A stretch of DNA of 46,934 bases from positions 1 to 46,934 of IMG/VR virus record IMGVR_UViG_3300027743_000012; one strand, given 5' to 3'. This document shows, piece after piece, positions 6,492 through 16,200 of the stretch. This stretch comes from a virus. A program made the position numbers and the translations under genes. Each line of letters opens with the position of its first letter. Positions within the stretch are counted from its first letter, which is position 1. The notes beneath the pieces are model-generated. The model saw nothing but the letters and a program-made list of their open reading frames with translations. It had not been told where the DNA came from and did not search any database.

Positions 6492-7925
6492 ATGCCTACA
6501 CAAACGCTGGATTTAACCGGCGGTCTTTTTGGCACTATTGCCAGGAAGCGTATTCCATTCCCTACTGGCAAAGATTTTATTCCACTAGATAATGATAGCA
6601 ATGTCTTATATCTAACCAAGGATGGGCAACCACATTGGCTAGGCATGGACAAGAAAAACATGCAGTATTGGGCCTATCAATACTGCGCACCACTGGCCGG
6701 CGTAATAGACCGACTAGCGGAAGCCGATACTAACGGTCGTGTGAAGTTCTTGCATGACAAGGACATGAAGAAGGTAGACAATATATCCAAGGTTCCCAAG
6801 CTGGCCAGGATAAACACTTTGCTAAAGAACCCTAATCCATTTCAAACTTGGCAGGAGTTCAATAGCGAGCAGATTGTCTACTGCAAAATCTTCGGGTATT
6901 GCCCGATATTTTGCGTAGGGCCAAAAGGTATGGACAAGAGCTATACAACTGGCATGTTCAACCTGAACCCTGTGTTCTGTAGCCCTACAAAGAAGGATGA
7001 AGTAGACATCTATTCTGATAAAATTAATCCTGTAGACTACTGGGAGATTAAGATTTTCGGTCAGTCTATCAAGATACCTCCAGACGATATTTTAGTAGTT
7101 AAAGACGGATTCATAGACAACGATGGCGATGGCCTACCGATGTCTAAATTATGCGGTCTCGATTTTGCGATAAGCAATATTTGTGCAGCTATGGAAGCTG
7201 ACAATGTGCTTTTACGCAAGAAGGGGCCGCTTGGCATTTTTAGTTATGACCCGAAGCCGGATAATGTAGCTGGCTATCTTCCAATGACTAATTCCTCAAA
7301 GGATGAATTGCAGAATGAGCTATCTAGGTACGGTCTGTCTCTTAACATGCTACAGTACATAATTTCCAGGACTCCTATAAAGTGGAACCCTGTATCTTTC
7401 GATGCTACACAATTAAAAACTAAGGAAACAATACAACAAGGAACTGACCAGATTTGCGATAGGCTAGGTTATCCGGCAGAGCTAATGTCCGGCAAGAACG
7501 CAACCTACGAGAATAGGCACACGTCAGAAAGATTCCTATACCAGAACAACATCATCCCTTTTTCTTTGAGGAGAATGGCTCGCTACGATAAGTTTTTCGA
7601 GCTAGATGACTACACACTCATACAAGATTTCACACACATAGCCGTCTTACAGGAGGATATCCAGAAGGCGGCCACAGCGTTTAAGGATAAGACTACAGGC
7701 TTAGACTTGATGTGGAAGTCTGGTCTTTTATCCTATAACGAGTACAGGGTTGAATTGAAGATGGACAAAATAGCAGGCAAAGACGATTATTTTTACACTG
7801 ATTATACTAGAGAAAATGAAGTACCATCCGAAGATAGAGGAGGCAATGCGCCAGGCGCTACCAATAAACTACCGGACAGTAAAAACGGAAGTAAGCCAAA
7901 GCCAGTTGGACAAAAGAGTAGTTGA
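6492..7925 (+). CDS. Portal protein (HK97/SPP1-like)
   Basis: A 477-residue protein with the portal pattern. The central part contains YWEIKIFGQSIKIPPDDIL, matching the portal segment before the crown. The late clip/stem part has FDATQLKTKETIQQGTDQIC followed by RLGYPAELMSGKNATYENR and IIPFSLRRM, as in HK97-type portals. It forms the dodecameric ring at the packaging vertex. The frame is open upstream to 6450, but the ATG at 6492 directly follows the previous stop and is preferred. The low-complexity C-terminal tail (about 430-477) overlaps the prohead protease gene by 110 bp. Confidence 0.9.
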   Translation: MPTQTLDLTGGLFGTIARKRIPFPTGKDFIPLDNDSNVLYLTKDGQPHWLGMDKKNMQYWAYQYCAPLAGVIDRLAEADTNGRVKFLHDKDMKKVDNISKVPKLARINTLLKNPNPFQTWQEFNSEQIVYCKIFGYCPIFCVGPKGMDKSYTTGMFNLNPVFCSPTKKDEVDIYSDKINPVDYWEIKIFGQSIKIPPDDILVVKDGFIDNDGDGLPMSKLCGLDFAISNICAAMEADNVLLRKKGPLGIFSYDPKPDNVAGYLPMTNSSKDELQNELSRYGLSLNMLQYIISRTPIKWNPVSFDATQLKTKETIQQGTDQICDRLGYPAELMSGKNATYENRHTSERFLYQNNIIPFSLRRMARYDKFFELDDYTLIQDFTHIAVLQEDIQKAATAFKDKTTGLDLMWKSGLLSYNEYRVELKMDKIAGKDDYFYTDYTRENEVPSEDRGGNAPGATNKLPDSKNGSKPKPVGQKSS

Positions 7926-8529
7926 AGGCTATGGCAATATGTGGAGTTCTAAAAACGAGCATCATGAGAAGTTCGTTAAGGGCTGTTGGGCTAGGTCTAT
8001 AAAAGAGAATGGACCAGGTAGCAACTCAAACTATCAAATCAAGTTCAGGGATAGGCATGCGCGTGCGTGTTCACTATTCGATGCACTGGAAGAAGATAGC
8101 CAAGGCTTGCACTTCCGCACAAAACCGTTAGACCCTGTATCCTGGGCAGACGACTTATTAGTTCAGCTAAGAAGTGGTACAATGAACAATTTCTCTAATG
8201 GTTTCAAGTTCAATTGGGACAAGGTAGAGTATGACGACAAGGATGATTGTCTAGTAGTAATCGAGTCAAGACTATTTGAAATATCAGCCGTAGAGGTTCC
8301 GTCAGATATGGAAACATATGCACAGCGTAGCCTGGACAGGCTGGAACTAAACGACGAAATTGAAGGCTTCATAAATGACTTGTCTAAAAGCAAGCAGCTT
8401 GAAGCTAGAGACCTTATATCTAGATGTATGATGGCTGGTAGTAAAGAGCCGCTGGATAGAAAAGCACTCACTGAACGTAGCCGCTCTAAATCTGGATTGG
8501 ATTATCATTTCCTAATTAAAAATCTCTAA
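7816..8529 (+). CDS. Prohead maturation protease (peptidase U35 / HK97 gp4-like)
   Basis: A 237-residue serine protease that trims capsid proteins during head maturation. Visible family features: VVEGYGNMW (35-43) in the first strands, FRDRHARACSLFDALEED with the probable catalytic histidine H81, NNFSNGF (124-130) with the probable nucleophile S127, and LFEISAVEVPSD (153-164), the conserved family ending. The ATG at 7816 overlaps the portal gene by 110 bp; an alternative ATG at 7846 still overlaps by 80 bp and would keep the family core. It lies directly before the capsid gene, as usual. Confidence 0.9.
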   Translation: MKYHPKIEEAMRQALPINYRTVKTEVSQSQLDKRVVEGYGNMWSSKNEHHEKFVKGCWARSIKENGPGSNSNYQIKFRDRHARACSLFDALEEDSQGLHFRTKPLDPVSWADDLLVQLRSGTMNNFSNGFKFNWDKVEYDDKDDCLVVIESRLFEISAVEVPSDMETYAQRSLDRLELNDEIEGFINDLSKSKQLEARDLISRCMMAGSKEPLDRKALTERSRSKSGLDYHFLIKNL

Positions 8530-8533
8530 AAAG

Positions 8534-10153
8534 ATGAAAAAAACCTATTTCAATCCAGCGGCTATGCACTTTGTGCAGCACTTGCCTAAGATACAAAGCC
8601 GCCGGATGCCAGGGACAAGACTAGCTGCATATAAAAGTGATGCTAGCGATAATCCTTCTGACGATACGGCTACAGAGGAGGATTTGCTAAAGAAGATTGA
8701 GCAGCGTGTACAGGCTCAATTGAAAGATGTAGCCTCAAAAGAAGAATTGGAGGCTATCCGTAATAGCCAAACTGAGGGTCTTAAAGGTCTGAACCTAGAC
8801 CAACTGCGTAGTATCGCTGATGAAAAAACTGGTGTCTTAGCAATGATGACTCGTCAGGGTTTAGAAATGCAGCGTCTTGAAACTAAGATGAATAGCATGA
8901 ACAAGCAAGGTGAGGATATGTCTGTTAGGGCCCAGGTAGTACGTTGGATGGAAGAAAACAAAGGTGCTATCAAGCAGATACGTTCAGGTGAGGCAGCAGC
9001 TTCACTAAAGCCTTTGGATTTGCAGATGCGTGTAGTAGCAAGTCCAATGACTGTTGCTACAGTTAATCCGTCTAACTCACAGTACATTACAAGGGTAGAA
9101 GTAGAGCCTGGAATTAATGATTTCCTTAGAGCTGCACCAACCTTTTGGGACTATCTTACCAAAGGCAAAACCAATGCGTCTACTTATGTATGGGTGAACA
9201 AAACTAATCCACAGGGCGCTGCTGCGTGGATAGGGCCAGGCCAGTTGAAACCTGGTGTTAGCTTCGAAATGGTTACTGACATTAGCAATGCCAAAAAGAT
9301 TGCTGACAGTGCAAAGGCCACTACGGAGCTACTCGAGGACATTGACGGCATGGTGACTATGATTGAACAGGAGTTGCGCTACCAAGTTATGATAAAAGTG
9401 AACGCTACCCTGCTGAACAACGTAGGCTCTGCTACCACTCCAACTGGTATCCGTCAGCTGTCTACGACTTATACGTTGACTACCATCAAGACTACGACTC
9501 CGAATATGGCTGATGCTATTCGTGCAGCGATAGCCCAATTGCGTGGTGGTTTGCTAACCGGCGAAATCACAGTGTTCATTAATCCGGTAGATTCTGCAAA
9601 TATGGATATGCAGAAAGCTACATCTTCCGGTGTCTATGTCCTGCCACCATTTATGACAGCAGACGGCAAAACTATTGCCGGTGCTAAAATCGTGGAAGAA
9701 GCCGGTGTGCCAGCAGGGTTTTTTCAGGCAGGATTTATGCGTTTCTATAGAGTCCTGATTTACAAGCCATTTACCATTAGCTGGGGTTGGGAAAATGATG
9801 ACTTCACTCACAACTTAGTTACAGTAGTTGGTGAGATGAGGCTACATCAGTTCTTCAACCAAATTCATACAGGCGCATTTATCTATGATAGCTACGCCCG
9901 TATCATCCCGCTAATAACAGCCTCCGGTACTACTAGGGAGACTCCTCCAGAAGGTACTCCAGAAGGACAGCCTGACGCACCTGGCTCTTATAGCCCTCAT
10001 GACACTACTCATGGTGGTGGTGTAGATGAAGGTAATGTTAGGGAGGGGCCTGCTAATGTAATGGGTGTTAAACCTATTACAGGAACGACTGGAGTTAAAC
10101 CTCCAGACATAGGCAGAGGCCCAGTAGAACCACCAAAACCTGAACAAAGATAA
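8534..10153 (+). CDS. Major capsid protein (HK97 fold, with N-terminal delta domain)
   Basis: A 539-residue protein. Residues about 45-150 form a charged coiled coil (EEDLLKKIEQRVQAQLKD...) like the HK97 delta domain that acts as scaffold and is removed by the protease. The capsid core begins near RVVASPMTVATV (about 166) and includes an IGPGQLKPGVSFEM segment, an E-loop-like region and VVGEMRLHQFFNQIHTGAF (about 430-450). After about 465 there is a Pro/Gly/Thr-rich tail (ETPPEGTPEGQPDAPG) of some 70 residues, which is not part of the HK97 fold and may be surface-exposed. It follows the protease by four bases. Confidence 0.9.
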   Translation: MKKTYFNPAAMHFVQHLPKIQSRRMPGTRLAAYKSDASDNPSDDTATEEDLLKKIEQRVQAQLKDVASKEELEAIRNSQTEGLKGLNLDQLRSIADEKTGVLAMMTRQGLEMQRLETKMNSMNKQGEDMSVRAQVVRWMEENKGAIKQIRSGEAAASLKPLDLQMRVVASPMTVATVNPSNSQYITRVEVEPGINDFLRAAPTFWDYLTKGKTNASTYVWVNKTNPQGAAAWIGPGQLKPGVSFEMVTDISNAKKIADSAKATTELLEDIDGMVTMIEQELRYQVMIKVNATLLNNVGSATTPTGIRQLSTTYTLTTIKTTTPNMADAIRAAIAQLRGGLLTGEITVFINPVDSANMDMQKATSSGVYVLPPFMTADGKTIAGAKIVEEAGVPAGFFQAGFMRFYRVLIYKPFTISWGWENDDFTHNLVTVVGEMRLHQFFNQIHTGAFIYDSYARIIPLITASGTTRETPPEGTPEGQPDAPGSYSPHDTTHGGGVDEGNVREGPANVMGVKPITGTTGVKPPDIGRGPVEPPKPEQR

Positions 10154-10155
10154 TC

Positions 10156-10683
10156 ATGGCTAATTTAATAGACCCTTCGTTCTTCATTAGGGATATCAAA
10201 ATCCCTAATGCAACGTATCCGAACATAGCTCAAAATATCGAGCAGTACATAGCCAAGTATGAGCCGCAATGTCTAAGGAGCATACTTGGCCATGATATGT
10301 ACACTAAACTTATCTTGGAAATAGATACGCCAAGAATGCAGGATCTATTAAATGGCAAAGGGCCGTGGATGGGATTAGTGAACGAGCCAGCTAAGGACAG
10401 TCTTATTGCTTATTACGTCTATTATTTCTTTGAGGAGTCAATGGCAACGCAATCTACAGGCGTAGCCACTTCGATTACAAAGGACGAGAGCGCAATGAAC
10501 GTTAGTCCGGCTGACAAGATGATAGCCGCTTGGAACCAGTTTAGTTATCGTGTTACAGAAATGTACTACTTTATGACTGGAACTAAAGACATAGACGGCA
10601 ATCCTATGTATCCTGAACTTACCTCTGATATGGTTTACTATGGTATGGAACAATCAAGGCCTATAAACTACTTCGGTATATGA
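10156..10683 (+). CDS. Probable head-tail connector protein
   Basis: A 175-residue, mainly helical protein directly after the capsid gene, the usual place of the gp6-type adaptor. The N-terminal part IAQNIEQYIAKYEPQCLRSI with LGHDMYTKLI, and the central LIAYYVYYFFEESMATQSTG, resemble connector proteins of Bacteroidota phages (the DUF6712 style). It would form the ring below the portal. It overlaps the next gene by 4 bp (ATGA). The assignment rests on position and overall pattern; no single catalytic motif exists for this family. Confidence 0.6.
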   Translation: MANLIDPSFFIRDIKIPNATYPNIAQNIEQYIAKYEPQCLRSILGHDMYTKLILEIDTPRMQDLLNGKGPWMGLVNEPAKDSLIAYYVYYFFEESMATQSTGVATSITKDESAMNVSPADKMIAAWNQFSYRVTEMYYFMTGTKDIDGNPMYPELTSDMVYYGMEQSRPINYFGI

Positions 10684-11189
10684 TTGAAGGTCAAGTACTA
10701 TATGACGTGTTCAAAAACGCTGTAGCCAAGATGAAAGTTCCTGGCTACGCCAGCGTGAACTTTGAAGGCGGTCGTAGCTATAACATAGTTAAAAGCCTAA
10801 TAGAGAAGGATAATGTTCAGGTATTGCAATCACTAAAGTACCCGCTCGTAGCTGTTCTTATGCCAGTGTCCGAAAGTATTGGAACTGGTTTTCAGGTTGT
10901 TAGAGTAAATAGAATTGTCATAGCCCATTTGACTAATCCCGACATTGGGGTTGACCAACGCTACAGTTCTACAGAAATTTTTAAAACAGTGTTGTACCCT
11001 TGTTATGTTGAACTACTGAGGCAACTAGCTTTTTCCACTGCTACTAGCATCGGAGACCCTTGGGCTATACCTCACAGTAAGTTCGACAATCCTTCTAGAC
11101 AGCCTGTCGGTCAAGGTTTGCAGGACTATGTTGATACTATTGAAATTGGTAACTTGGAACTAATATTACATCAAATTAAAACTTGTTAA
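10680..11189 (+). CDS. Putative neck / tail-terminator protein
   Basis: A 169-residue alpha/beta protein lying between the connector and the tail tube genes, where head completion and tail terminator proteins are found. It contains LKYPLVAVLMPVSESIGTGF (about 56-75), a beta-rich pattern, and a later helix IFKTVLYPCYVELLRQLAFS (about 100-119). I infer a neck or tail-terminator role from order and size; no decisive motif is present. Confidence 0.5.
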   Translation: MIEGQVLYDVFKNAVAKMKVPGYASVNFEGGRSYNIVKSLIEKDNVQVLQSLKYPLVAVLMPVSESIGTGFQVVRVNRIVIAHLTNPDIGVDQRYSSTEIFKTVLYPCYVELLRQLAFSTATSIGDPWAIPHSKFDNPSRQPVGQGLQDYVDTIEIGNLELILHQIKTC

Positions 11190-11193
11190 TAAC

Positions 11194-12123
11194 ATGGGAG
11201 CTATAGTAAAAGCGTGCTCAGTAAATGTTACGGTAGGAAATACCGGCAAAGAGTGCGACACCGCAATGGCTGCTACTGCTATGTTGATTGCCCTGCACAG
11301 TACAGTTAAGTTCGACGACCAGGACTTAGCAGACCCTGTGCCTTGGATGCAGGGACTGATACATGATAGAGTAGCATTTCCGATATTTGGCCAGGAAGCG
11401 CCGATTAGAACTATCACCAACAATGCCGAGAGTGACGTCTTGGTAACCTTAGATGATGGTCTACAGGTGTTCCTCCGCTACGGAGTTTATAACCGCATCT
11501 TCGAGACTACTTCCGGTGGTTTCTGTTATGCGAAGTCACTCCAATCATTCAACAAATCTGGCTACCGCATCCTTGAGCTAGACCAGACTGGTCAGATGCT
11601 GGCCAGGAAGAACAGCGATGGAACCTATAGCGGTTTCATAACTGACTTTATGTATGCGCCTTCGCCTATATGGGCAGACTTCAAAAACACTCCGTACAAG
11701 AACAGGTTCCAGATTAGCTACAGTCCTGTGGAAGTAGTTAATAACGGTATCATCTTTCAGGGTGCAGAGGAGCTACTGTCTATGATGGGATTGATTGACG
11801 TAGAGCTTATCCTTGTACCTCCTCCTACTACCACAGTTATCAAAGTAAATGTAAGGACAGAATGTGCAGGCACAGATTTAGTTACATTGTACGGAACTAA
11901 GTTGGCCGAGCCAGGAATGTTCGTAGTAAGGGATGATACTGGTGCAGCTATTGCAACTGTACAAACAGTTGATAGCACAAACAGATTGGTAAGCATTTCA
12001 GGCACATTCGTTAGTGGAAAGACGTACACTGTAGCTGGTGGTGCTCCTACACTATGGTATGACGAAGGTGTAGAAGGCTACGATGCTTCTACTGCCGGTA
12101 TGCTGAATGTGACTATACCATAA
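11194..12123 (+). CDS. Probable major tail tube protein with C-terminal Ig-like domain
   Basis: A 309-residue protein before the terminator and the tail assembly genes. The N-terminal 215 residues look beta-rich. The C-terminal part from about 215 (VIKVNVRTECAGTDLVTLYG... GTFVSGKTYTVAGG) resembles a small beta-sandwich of the kind often attached to tail tube proteins and exposed on the tail surface. The presence of a terminator right after it suits a highly expressed tube protein. Alternatives such as another tail structural protein cannot be excluded. Confidence 0.65.
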   Translation: MGAIVKACSVNVTVGNTGKECDTAMAATAMLIALHSTVKFDDQDLADPVPWMQGLIHDRVAFPIFGQEAPIRTITNNAESDVLVTLDDGLQVFLRYGVYNRIFETTSGGFCYAKSLQSFNKSGYRILELDQTGQMLARKNSDGTYSGFITDFMYAPSPIWADFKNTPYKNRFQISYSPVEVVNNGIIFQGAEELLSMMGLIDVELILVPPPTTTVIKVNVRTECAGTDLVTLYGTKLAEPGMFVVRDDTGAAIATVQTVDSTNRLVSISGTFVSGKTYTVAGGAPTLWYDEGVEGYDASTAGMLNVTIP

Positions 12124-12162
12124 GGATTTCATTCCCATACACTTCGTGTTCAAACAACGCAC

Positions 12163-12187
12163 AACCTGCTATTCTTAGCGGGTTTTG
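12163..12187 (+). terminator. Hairpin terminator after the tail tube gene
   Basis: AACCTGCTA (12163-12171) pairs with TAGCGGGTT (12176-12184) with one G-T wobble around a TTCT loop, followed by a short T run ending in TTG. The T tract is short, so this may be a partial terminator that lowers expression of the downstream assembly genes relative to the tube. Confidence 0.6.
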
Positions 12188-12196
12188 CGGTTAGAA

Positions 12197-12676
12197 ATGG
12201 GCTTTGAAAAAACTATATCGTTCCTAAAGAGACACATGAAAGGTGAAGCACCTAGCGGAATGACTTTGCAGCAAAAGATAAACAAAATACTAAATGAGAA
12301 CAGAGATTTCTTAGAAGAATTACTAAAGACTCAATTGGCAGAAGGCAGAGATAGATATGATAAGCCTGTGACTATAACAGATGAAGATGGAGAAAGGACA
12401 TTCTATAAGTACAGAACTATACTTAGAAAAGGAAGAGAAGGTACAGGACTAGGAGCACATATAGCCTGGATTACAAACTATATGTCAGGTAGCTTTTATT
12501 CGTCTATCGAAGCAAGAGTCTATGGTACAAAGTTTTCGTTCTCAAGCGATGTTCCATACTATGATAAAATAGTATTTAGAAGTGGTGATAAGATAATGCA
12601 CTTGAGTGACAGTAGCATGAAAATACTAATGGAAGAAATTATACGACCACAACTAATGGCAATGAACAATGTATGA
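12197..12676 (+). CDS. Hypothetical tail-region protein
   Basis: A 159-residue protein starting with an amphipathic helix (FEKTISFLKRHM) and containing LLKTQLAEGRDRYDKPVTIT, which resembles a segment seen in structural proteins of Bacteroidota phages. A beta-rich half with HIAWITNYMSGSFYSSIEAR follows. The frame is open to a TTG at 12185, but the ATG at 12197 is the first good start after the terminator. It overlaps the next gene by 8 bp. A role in tail assembly is inferred from its place between tube and tape measure genes. Confidence 0.55.
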   Translation: MGFEKTISFLKRHMKGEAPSGMTLQQKINKILNENRDFLEELLKTQLAEGRDRYDKPVTITDEDGERTFYKYRTILRKGREGTGLGAHIAWITNYMSGSFYSSIEARVYGTKFSFSSDVPYYDKIVFRSGDKIMHLSDSSMKILMEEIIRPQLMAMNNV

Positions 12677-13226
12677 AGACTATACTATCAGAGAGTTTAT
12701 GGATGCTTTGTTTAAAGGAAAGACAGATGTTATTAGCAAAGATAATTTAGAAATTATATATACAGAGTATATAGATACTGCCGGACTGTATGACTTAGAC
12801 GAATTCAATAAGGTAGGCTATGTACATTTTCTGAACAGTAGGATAAACACAGTTAAGTTAGCAATCGAACTACAGACGTTATTCCTCAAAGAATTTAAAC
12901 AACCGTATAAGCCTAACTTTACTTTCTTTAGAAAATATGGTTACAAGCTAGAATGGAATAATGATGAACTTGATTTCCTTGAACAGCTAGCATCTATACA
13001 GACAAGGGAACTGAAATTTGTTAGTCAGCTTGAAGTGAAAATGAAGGAGTTAGTCGATGATAGAAAAAAGAAAAGCAAAGGAGCTAAAGAAGATAACGCC
13101 AAAGAGAAAAGAGGTAGCTTCATCAAGACTCTTAATTCTTTGGGGAAAATCGGCTACAAGATTGATAACTATAAGACGACTGTGGAAGAACTCGCTTATA
13201 TGATTAAAGAACAAGTAGAACAATAG
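12669..13226 (+). CDS. Possible tail assembly chaperone
   Basis: A 185-residue protein immediately upstream of the tape measure gene, the position of tail assembly chaperones (G/GT of lambda). It has a helical N-terminal part, a highly basic linker (DDRKKKSKGAKEDNAKEKRG, about 128-147) and a short C-terminal helical region. A classic slippery heptamer A AAA AAG lies in the correct phase at 13064-13070, but the -1 frame stops after five codons, so no GT-like fusion is made. The role rests on position only. Confidence 0.5.
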   Translation: MYEDYTIREFMDALFKGKTDVISKDNLEIIYTEYIDTAGLYDLDEFNKVGYVHFLNSRINTVKLAIELQTLFLKEFKQPYKPNFTFFRKYGYKLEWNNDELDFLEQLASIQTRELKFVSQLEVKMKELVDDRKKKSKGAKEDNAKEKRGSFIKTLNSLGKIGYKIDNYKTTVEELAYMIKEQVEQ

Positions 13227-13228
13227 CT

Positions 13229-16200
13229 ATGGACGATAATGACGTAATGAATGTCGCACTAAACATGGGAGGCGACTTCAATGAAGCTAGTCTGACCATG
13301 TTGCAAGAATTCGTGTTAGCTTTTGAAAACTTAAGTAAAGCTACGTCTGCCACTTTTAAGCCGGCAGGAGGTGGAGGTCTATCTGAATTTCAAACGTCAC
13401 TACAAAATGTCAATACACAGCTACAGGCGTTAAACGCTAACCTTGAGAAAGTTAAAACAGGAACTGCCGGTGTAGGTACTGCTACTAAGAGTACAGCTGG
13501 TTCTGTAAAAGTGCTAACTGACGAGCAGATGGCGCTAAAAGTACAGAATGAGGAAATGAACAAAAAGAACAAAGAGTTCCATCAGAACAATAATCAAATG
13601 TTCAATGATAGGCAAGCCCAAGCTACTAAAGAAAGAGAAACCAAAAAGCAAACTAGTCAATTACTAACAAAAGAGCAGGCAGACCAAAAGGTTGCTAATA
13701 AGTTGCACAATGACCAAATGATAAAAAGTGCTCAATTAGATAATGAAATATTCCAAAAGAAATTAGCTCAAACAGAAAAAGAAAAAGAAGCTGCTAAAGA
13801 AAAAACCAGACTACAAAGAGAAGGAGACCAACAAAAAAAGTCAGAACTAAAAACTATACAAGACAGTAGCAATGCCCTTTTGGTTCTAAAAAGAAATGCC
13901 AATGAAGCTGCAACGGCTTATGCTAACGCTGTTAAAAGTTCTGGAAGCAAGGATAGTCCAGAAGCTGTAGCAGCATTGGATAAATTTAATAGAGCTAACA
14001 AAGACCTCAATGAAATGAATGTTTCATTAGGACGGGCTAGCAGCAATGTGCAATTGTTCGGAGGTGGTCTAAATACCGCCTTTAACTATATGCGTCAGAT
14101 GGCGTACATTCTACCTGGATTAGGTATTGCAGGTATATTCAATCTTGCATTTGAAGCTATTGGTAAAATAATTAGTGCTTTGGGTTTATTCAATGATAAA
14201 CAAACTGAAATATATGAAGCTAGTCAAAAAATAGCTGAATCGTATAAAGAGCAATTATCTATTATGGAGGAGTTGAGAGATACTACTCAAGAGCTATGGA
14301 ATACTTATTCGCAGTCACCGGAAGGTCTAAATAGAATGAATGAAGAGCTAAAAGCTAGAGGTCATGCACTTGACGAAATATTCCCAAAGGAAATAGATTA
14401 TCTTAAAAAAGCGACAGAAGAGTCTAAGAAAGCTGCTCAAGGTGTAGCTGGTTCATACGAAGGTAATGTAGATGAAATGGTAGTAACACTAGAACACGAG
14501 CTTTTTGCAATTGATGAAATGCAGAAAAAGATACAAGAGCTAACAAGAAATAGAGACCTATTATTAGGAAAAAAAGCAGGTACAGTTAGTCAAGATGACT
14601 TTAATAATCAATTTGATTATCCAAAATATGGAGAGTTTGACATTTTAGCTTTTAACCAAGCTATAAAATCAGCACAAGATAGTAGAGATATACAAAAGAC
14701 AATTTACGACCAGGCTTTTTCAACAGTCAAAACCTATGCTGATAACAAAAAGGCTCTACTAGAAAAAATGGCAGAGTATGAAAGGTTCTTAGATGATGAA
14801 GAAAGGAGAAGGAAGTTAGAGTTTGCTAAATCAGAGATATCTGTAGAGCAAGACAAGCAAGGTAAAATCCTGGCCGCTGAAATAAGTAGTCATGAGCAAA
14901 AGAAAAAAGCACTACTAGAGGAGAAAAGATTGCAGGAGGAACTAACTGAAGCTCAAAACCAAAATGTACAAACAAATATAAATGCTACAGCAGTAGATAA
15001 GAAAATAGCTACACAAAATCGTAACGACCAAATGAAGATTATTAGTGCTCAATACAGCACTGATAGAGCTAAACTTGACGAGGAATATAGGCAAAGGTTG
15101 CTTAGTGCACAGGAAAAAATAGATAAGGATAGGGTTGACTCTGTAGCTATCGCTAACGAAAAAGTGTTCAGGAACGAGCAGCAAAGTCTAGAGAAAAGGC
15201 TTGAGGCTTACGATGCTTATATAGACAAGAAGCAGGAGCTACAAGATATTGAGTACGCTAGAGCAATTGAGCACGCCTATCTGAAAGCAGAAGGGCCAGT
15301 TCCTACAGCTGAACTAGAGGCCATCGAGTCTAACAAAGTTAAGCAGAAGGCAAGCATACAAGCTGATGTAGAGAACCAAGTGTACACTATAGTTAAGCAA
15401 TCGTATGAAAGGCAGATGCACGCCTTAGAGCTAAAAATAAACCAAGAAGACCAGCTACAATTAAATGCTTATACTAAAGAATTAAAAGACCTTACTGACT
15501 CTTTCTTAAAGAAAGAAATTAGTTATAGGAAGTACAGAGAGAATATAACTAAGATTTCTAAACAGTATGGAACTAATGTATTGGTTGAAAGGTACGCTGA
15601 CGAAGGTAAAGACTTAGGCGAACTTACTGGCCTTAGAGACCAGCAAATAACAAGCCTAGCCAAAGCAAGAACCAGTTTAGCTGCTGCACAGTCAAGATAT
15701 GACTTAGCTGTAAAGGGCGGAAATAAAGAAAGCATACAGGAAGCTAAACAATTCTTAGATTCAGCGCAAGGCAAAGTTACAGGATTTGAGGATACAGTAG
15801 CTGCATCACAAAGTAAAATAGAAACTCTACAAAAGACTCATAACAAAACAGCTAATGAAATACAGCAATCAAGGATACTAACCGAGGAGGAAAAGGAAAA
15901 GGAGGCGGATAGGAAACGTAAGGAACGCCTACAGGCTATCAAGCAGATGGAGCAAGCCATTTACCAGGCTACAAAAGAAATCGTTGACCGCCGCTACGAG
16001 GAAAAAGCAAGAAGGCTACAGGAAGAAAACGATTTAATCCAAAAGAATTTAGAGCTACAACTTGCTGCTGTACAGAAATCTAGTTTGTCAGAGAAAGAAA
16101 AGAATGCTTTAGACGCACAGCTATCTGCCGAGAAGAATGAGCGTGATAGACAAGCTGCTGCCGAGCAGAAAAAGATTAAACACGACCAAGCTGTATTTGA

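Noticed and set aside
13064-13070. Slippery heptamer A AAA AAG in correct phase in the gene before the tape measure
   Set aside because: The -1 frame ends after five codons (TAA), so no long GT-like fusion results; it may be only a lysine-rich stretch.
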